A DNA stretch of 64,000 nt from the NCBI RefSeq assembly GCF_003350475.1, contig NZ_QQAV01000001.1, positions 186,001-250,000 of the forward strand, in the 5' to 3' direction. Positions 60,174 through 64,000 of the stretch are shown here, one piece after another (position 1 is the first letter of the stretch; each line of letters begins with the position of its first letter). Origin of the DNA: Pseudacidovorax intermedius. GTDB taxonomy: Bacteria > Pseudomonadota > Gammaproteobacteria > Burkholderiales > Burkholderiaceae_C. Both the position numbers and the translations under genes were made by a program. Under the pieces are notes generated by a model. It was not told the DNA's origin and searched no databases. It saw nothing but the letters and a program-made list of their open reading frames with translations.

Positions 60174-63029
60174 TCAAGACTGCGTCAGCAGGTTGGACAC
60201 CCGCTCGCGCAGCAGTTCGGGCTGCACCGCCGAAGCCGGCAGGGACGTGCCCACGTTCAGGCCGACGCGGCTCCAGAAGCCGCGGCGGAAGGGCCGCACC
60301 ATCGCCACCGGCTCGCCGCCGCGCAGCTCGATACGGCTGAAGTACGAGCCCCACAGGTTCGTCAGCGCCATCGGCACCACCGGCACGGCCAGGTCGTCCT
60401 CCTGCGCGCGGGCCAGGATCTTCATCACGCCGCCCTTGAAGGGCTGCAGCGTGCCGTCGCGCGTGATGCCGCCTTCGGGAAAGATGCCCAGCAGATCGCC
60501 CTCGCGCAGCACCTGGGCCGCCTCGTCGAAGGCGCGCTCGTAGGCGGCCGGGTCTTCCTTCTGCGGCGCGATCGGGATCGCCTTGGCCAGCCGGAACAGC
60601 CAGCCCAGCACCGGCACGCGGAAGATGCGGTGGTCCATCAGGAAGCGGATCGGCCGTGGGCTGGCCGCCATCAGCAGCACGGCGTCGACGAAGCTCACGT
60701 GGTTGCATACCAGCACGGCCGGGCCGTGGTCGGGGATCTGCTCGTCGCCCCGCACCTTGAAGCGGTAGACGAAGCGCGACGCCACCCAGGCGATGAAGCG
60801 CAGCAGGTATTCGGGCACCAGCAAAAAGATGTAGCCCGCCACCACCGCATTGGCGATGCCGGTGAACAGGAAGACCTGCGGAATGCTGAAGCCGGCGCCG
60901 ATCAGCGCCCCGGCGATCACCGCGCTGGCGATCATGAACAGCGCATTGAGGATGTTGTTGGCCGCGATGATCCGCGCGCGGTGCGTGGGCTGGCTGCGCA
61001 GCTGGATCAGCGCATACATCGGCACGCTGTAGAGGCCCGCGAACAGCGAGAGCAGCGCCAGGTCGGCCATCACCCGCCAATGCGCCGGCTGCGCCAGGAA
61101 GGCGCCCAGCCCCATCTCGGCCGAAGGCGGCAGCCCGCGCGAGGCGAAGTACAGGTCGATGGCGAACACGCTCATGCCGATGGCGCCCAGCGGCACCAGG
61201 CCGATCTCCACCTGGCGGCGCGACAGCGTCTCGCACAGCAGCGAGCCCGCGCCGATGCCCACCGAGAACACCACCAACAGCAGCGAGGCGACCTGCGCAT
61301 CGCCGTGCAGCACCTCCTTGGCGAAGCTCGGGAACTGCGACAGGAAGGTGGCGCCGAAGAACCACATCCACGAAATGCCCAGCAGCGAGCGGAACACCAC
61401 CGTGTTGCCATGCGCCAGCCTGAGATTGCGCCAGGTCTCGGACACCGGGTTCCAGTTGACAGCCAGGGTCGGGTCGGTGGCCGGCGCCGCGGGCACGGCC
61501 TGCGCCGTCAGCCGACCGATCACGGCCACTGCCACACAGGCCGCCGCCACGGTGCCGTGGCCGATGCCCGGCAGCGCCACCAGCAGACCGCCCGCCACCT
61601 GGCCCAGCAGGATGGCGACGAAGGTGCCCATTTCCACCATGCCGTTGCCGCCGGTGAGTTCGTGCGCGTCGAGCGCCTGCGGCAGGTAGGCGAACTTGAC
61701 CGGGCCGAACAGCGTGGAATGCAGGCCCATCAGGAAGACGCAGCCCAGCAGCACCGGCACGTTGGCGGCCATGAAGCCCCAGCCGGCCAGCGCCATGATG
61801 GCGATCTCCAGCGTCTTGACCAGCCGGATGATGCGGGCCTTGTCGTACTTGTCGGTGAGCTGCCCCGCAGTGGCCGAGAACAGCAGGAAGGGCAGGATGA
61901 ACAGCGCGCCGATCGCCAGGCCCGCCAGCGAGGGCGGCAGCCACGCCACCTGCAGCTGGTAGGTCACCATCACCGTGAAGGCGAACTTGAACAGGTTGTC
62001 GTTGGCGGCCCCGGCGAACTGCGTCCAGAAGAAGGGCGCGAAGCGGCGCTGGCGCAGCAGGGCGAACTGGTTGGCGTGCGCCGGAGAAGCGGCGGCCGGT
62101 GGGGCGTCGGTGCGCATGGTCTGGTCCTGAAGTCCGGCCCGCGCCCATGGCCGATGGGCACGTGGGGTACCGGCGCCCGCCGCATTCTGCCGCAGCGGTG
62201 CCCGCCCCACGGCGGCCAGCACGGGCAGTGCCGCCAGCGCCGCCGCCAAGTGCTTGAGGCTGTGGCCCGACACGGTCTGCCCGGTGGCCTCGAACAGGGC
62301 GAAGTCATTCATCTCCAGCAGCTTGGCGAGCAGGTAGGCCGCCAGCACGGCACCGACGCGCAGCCCCAGTGCGCCGGGCACCTTGGGGCGGCGCCAGGCC
62401 CAGACGATGAAGCCGATGCCCCCGTACTGCACCACGGCCCAGGGCAGCACGTTGCCGTCCACCTGGGGCCACGCCGCCGACACCGTTCCCAGCAGCAGCG
62501 CACCCCACAGCACGGGCCGCACCGCCGCCAGCGTCAACCGCTCGGCCACGACCAACGCCCAGGCCCCCGCGAAGGCGACCGCCATGCCCAGCCGGTCGCC
62601 CGCCAGCCGGCCGGCATCGGGCGCCCAGTGGTACCACGCAGAGCCGAGCGACGTCAGCAGCAGGCCGGCGAAGAACACCTGCGCCGCACGGCGCGTGGCC
62701 GCCGGCAAAGTTCGCGCTCGCAGTCGCGCCAGGCCCCACAGGCCGGCCAGGGCGAAAGGCAGGTTGCTCAGCACGTCGAAGGCGTTGGGGATGCCCCAGC
62801 GTGGTCGCACGTCGGCGAAGGGCGCGGCCACGGCCGGTGCATGTGCCTGCAGGTGGCCATGCGCATCCAGGGGCAGGCCGAGCGCCGCCAGCAAGGCCGG
62901 CCCGGCCAGCCAGGTGGCGAGCCAGAGCAGCAGCAGGCCGGCCAGCGCCAGCCCGAGGCCGCGTGGCAGAAGGGCGGCCTCGGTGTTGGTAGACGCGGGG
63001 TCGGCAGCGGAGGCGGTGGATGAAGACAT
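60174..63029 (-). CDS. CREST-type hydrolase fused to LplT-like transporter and PlsC-like acyltransferase
   Basis: 951 residues from ATG 63029, open without a stop. About 1-280: a multi-helix CREST (alkaline ceramidase-like) domain with SAWYH at 130-134, Asp 11 residues after the His, and HSLKH at 256-260, the S-x3-H-x10-D...H-x3-H set of ACER3. About 318-735: twelve-helix major-facilitator domain close to LplT (FFWTQFAGAANDNLFKFAF). About 770-945: PlsC-type acyltransferase with NHVSFVD at 776-782 and FPEGGIT near 850. Likely role: cleave a lipid amide or ester, flip the lyso-lipid inward and re-acylate it. An upstream TTG at 63101 would include a signal-like stretch. An internal ATG at 62117, with AGGA upstream, could yield the transporter-acyltransferase alone. 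The fused state needs confirmation. Confidence 0.77.
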   Translation of the reverse strand: MSSSTASAADPASTNTEAALLPRGLGLALAGLLLLWLATWLAGPALLAALGLPLDAHGHLQAHAPAVAAPFADVRPRWGIPNAFDVLSNLPFALAGLWGLARLRARTLPAATRRAAQVFFAGLLLTSLGSAWYHWAPDAGRLAGDRLGMAVAFAGAWALVVAERLTLAAVRPVLWGALLLGTVSAAWPQVDGNVLPWAVVQYGGIGFIVWAWRRPKVPGALGLRVGAVLAAYLLAKLLEMNDFALFEATGQTVSGHSLKHLAAALAALPVLAAVGRAPLRQNAAGAGTPRAHRPWARAGLQDQTMRTDAPPAAASPAHANQFALLRQRRFAPFFWTQFAGAANDNLFKFAFTVMVTYQLQVAWLPPSLAGLAIGALFILPFLLFSATAGQLTDKYDKARIIRLVKTLEIAIMALAGWGFMAANVPVLLGCVFLMGLHSTLFGPVKFAYLPQALDAHELTGGNGMVEMGTFVAILLGQVAGGLLVALPGIGHGTVAAACVAVAVIGRLTAQAVPAAPATDPTLAVNWNPVSETWRNLRLAHGNTVVFRSLLGISWMWFFGATFLSQFPSFAKEVLHGDAQVASLLLVVFSVGIGAGSLLCETLSRRQVEIGLVPLGAIGMSVFAIDLYFASRGLPPSAEMGLGAFLAQPAHWRVMADLALLSLFAGLYSVPMYALIQLRSQPTHRARIIAANNILNALFMIASAVIAGALIGAGFSIPQVFLFTGIANAVVAGYIFLLVPEYLLRFIAWVASRFVYRFKVRGDEQIPDHGPAVLVCNHVSFVDAVLLMAASPRPIRFLMDHRIFRVPVLGWLFRLAKAIPIAPQKEDPAAYERAFDEAAQVLREGDLLGIFPEGGITRDGTLQPFKGGVMKILARAQEDDLAVPVVPMALTNLWGSYFSRIELRGGEPVAMVRPFRRGFWSRVGLNVGTSLPASAVQPELLRERVSNLLTQS

Positions 63030-63126
63030 GGCCAGCAGGAGGACTAGAAGAAGGTGGCGCAGTCTCCCGGCCCACCCTCGCCGCCGAGGCTCGTATTCCA
63101 ATACAGTGGCAGACAAAACCACCTCA

Positions 63127-63145
63127 GGTATCGCCTGCCGATACC
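63127..63145. promoter_or_regulatory. 19-bp palindrome, candidate operator of the XRE regulator and the fusion gene
   Basis: GGTATCG-CCTGC-CGATACC, perfect 7-bp arms. It ends 10 bp before the regulator's GTG and lies about 100 bp upstream of the divergent fusion gene. A protein bound here could block both. Near-copy of the site at 59475-59493. Confidence 0.75.
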
Positions 63146-63155
63146 ATGTTGACCC

Positions 63156-63887
63156 GTGAGCACCACCCAGGACCTCGTCCACGCCATCAAGCGCGAACTC
63201 AAGGCGGCGCAGATGACCTACGCCGATCTGGCCGCGGCCCTCGGTCTGGCCGAATCCAGCGTCAAGCGCATGCTGGCCCGGGGCGACATGCCGCTGGCGC
63301 GCATCGACGCCATCTGCCGCGCCCTGCGCATCGACTTCGCGGACCTGGCGCGGCGCGTCGCCGACAGCCAGCCGCTGCTGCGCGAACTGACGCAGGAGCA
63401 GGAGCAGGCCGTGGTGCGCGACCGCAAGCTGCTGCTGGTGGCCATCAACGTGCTGAGCCAGTGGACGCTGGAGCAGATCGTCGGCACCTATCGGATCACC
63501 GAGGCCGAATGCATCGGCTACCTGGCGCAGCTGGACCGCATCGGCATCATCGAGTTACGGCCGCTCAACCGCTACCGGCTCAAGGTGGCCAAGACCTTCC
63601 GCTGGCGGCCGCACGGGCCGGTGATGCAGTTCTTCCGCGAAGAGGTGGTGCTGGACTATTACGCAGGCGGCTTCGACGGCCCGGCCGAGGGCCTGCTGCT
63701 GGTGCACGGCTCCATCTCGCGGGCACTGGCGCCGGCCTTCCTGGAGCGGCTGCAGCGCGTGGCGCAGGACTTCGCCCAGCAGCACCAGACCGACCAGAAG
63801 CTGCCCGCCGGCGAGCTGGAGGGCTACACCCTGCTGCTGGCGATGCGCGAATGGGAATTCGGCCAGTTCACCCAGCTTCGGCGCTGA
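63156..63887 (+). CDS. XRE-type helix-turn-helix transcriptional regulator
   Basis: 243 residues. The HTH is at about 18-62 (MTYADLAAALGLAESSVKRM, then MPLARIDAICRALRIDFADL), a Cro/CI-type fold. The remaining 180 residues are mixed alpha/beta without a recognised ligand domain (WTLEQIVGTYRITEAE, KTFRWRPHGPVMQFF). The start is GTG at 63156, 10 nt after a palindrome. No Shine-Dalgarno fits there, so the mRNA may be leaderless and the operator may overlap the promoter, as in autoregulated repressors. The same palindrome upstream of the zinc-ribbon gene suggests it controls the whole 58-63 kb cassette. Confidence 0.88.
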   Translation: MSTTQDLVHAIKRELKAAQMTYADLAAALGLAESSVKRMLARGDMPLARIDAICRALRIDFADLARRVADSQPLLRELTQEQEQAVVRDRKLLLVAINVLSQWTLEQIVGTYRITEAECIGYLAQLDRIGIIELRPLNRYRLKVAKTFRWRPHGPVMQFFREEVVLDYYAGGFDGPAEGLLLVHGSISRALAPAFLERLQRVAQDFAQQHQTDQKLPAGELEGYTLLLAMREWEFGQFTQLRR

Positions 63888-63904
63888 CCCCGTTTCGATT
63901 GGGC

Positions 63905-63933
63905 TTGGCCGATCGCAGACCGGCCCCTAGAAT
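63905..63933 (+). promoter_or_regulatory. promoter of the glycine-riboswitch transcript
   Basis: TTGGCC (63905-63910), a 17-bp spacer and TAGAAT (63928-63933). It lies 18 nt after the XRE stop, and the predicted start near 63940 coincides with the first riboswitch bases. Confidence 0.65.
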
Positions 63934-63940
63934 CGCGCCC

Positions 63941-64000
63941 CGCAGGAGAACGCACCGCCCGCCTGCACAAGCCGGGCGGCGCTACCGAAGGCGCAAACTC
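63941..64000 (+). promoter_or_regulatory. glycine riboswitch, first aptamer (cut by window edge)
   Basis: The RNA starts CGCAGGAGAACGC, has a GC-rich hairpin (CCGCCCG...CGGGCGG), then GCGCTACCGAAGGCGCAAACTC. GGAGA near the 5' side and CCGAAGG-(N)GCAA before CUC are the conserved core of the glycine (gcvT-type) aptamer. The remaining part, expected to carry CUCUCAGGC and the second aptamer or ghost aptamer, lies outside. Such elements sit upstream of glycine cleavage genes or glycine transporters and switch expression when glycine is high. Confidence 0.85.

Noticed and set aside
59814-63023. Open frame of 1069 codons on the plus strand
   Set aside because: It is antisense to the CREST-LplT-PlsC and PAP2 genes, has a His/Gln/Arg-rich low-information composition and no domain. 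In GC-rich DNA the opposite frame of a real gene often stays open.

Overview
The window is GC-rich DNA (mostly mid-60s percent) from a betaproteobacterium. Orphan Bug/TctC-type receptors, a DUF1840 protein, a PQQ alcohol dehydrogenase with an AcoR-like regulator, a recG-oxyR-dps-ubiA array and a CCCCCTCC-hairpin intergenic repeat all point to Burkholderiales, most likely Comamonadaceae (Variovorax/Acidovorax/Xylophilus type). The species assignment is inference. Genes cover almost everything; no gene-free stretch exceeds 300 bases. I saw no CRISPR array, insertion sequence, integrase or rRNA gene.

1-18,100 is a surface-polysaccharide locus. A leftward set has an acyltransferase/SGNH protein and two GT2 glycosyltransferases, the last cut by the window edge. 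A rightward pair encodes an ABC-2 exporter (Wzm/Wzt type). A long leftward operon runs rfbB-rfbD-rfbA-rfbC (dTDP-L-rhamnose), then a three-domain methyltransferase-GT2-GT4 protein, then hddA-gmhA-hddC-gmhB (GDP-D-glycero-alpha-D-manno-heptose), then a low-GC membrane protein. Together they could make, cap and export a rhamnose- and heptose-containing glycan.

18,300-39,800 is metabolic and mixed: a TetR regulator with a TPR-like protein, an acyl-CoA-binding protein, a lipoprotein aminopeptidase overlapping a molybdopterin oxidoreductase, DUF445, argE, an M20 amidohydrolase with a DUF2817 peptidase, coaX, two Bug receptors, a quinohemoprotein alcohol dehydrogenase facing an AcoR-like regulator, E1 alpha/beta of a 2-oxoacid/acetoin dehydrogenase, DUF1840 and cfa.

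39,800-49,000 is the spc-alpha ribosomal block, rplN to rplQ with secY and rpoA, transcribed leftward from a clear promoter at 48,974-49,002 and followed by an initiator tRNA-fMet gene and a terminator. It is detached from an S10 operon, has no infA, and carries hairpins before rpsD and before rpoA.

49,000-57,700 holds ubiA, dps, oxyR and recG leftward, and queA, a secreted beta-propeller protein and tgt rightward with 4-nt overlaps.

57,700-63,900 is the least ordinary part. A DUF3597 protein, a coiled-coil/zinc-ribbon membrane protein, a PAP2 phosphatase and a very large protein joining a CREST-type (ceramidase-like) hydrolase to an LplT-like transporter and a PlsC-like acyltransferase sit beside an XRE-type regulator. 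Two nearly identical 19-bp palindromes (GGTATCG...CGATACC) lie in the regulator/fusion intergenic region and upstream of the zinc-ribbon gene, which suggests a small membrane-lipid regulon. The right edge carries a promoter and the start of a glycine riboswitch, implying a glycine-cleavage or glycine-transport gene just outside.
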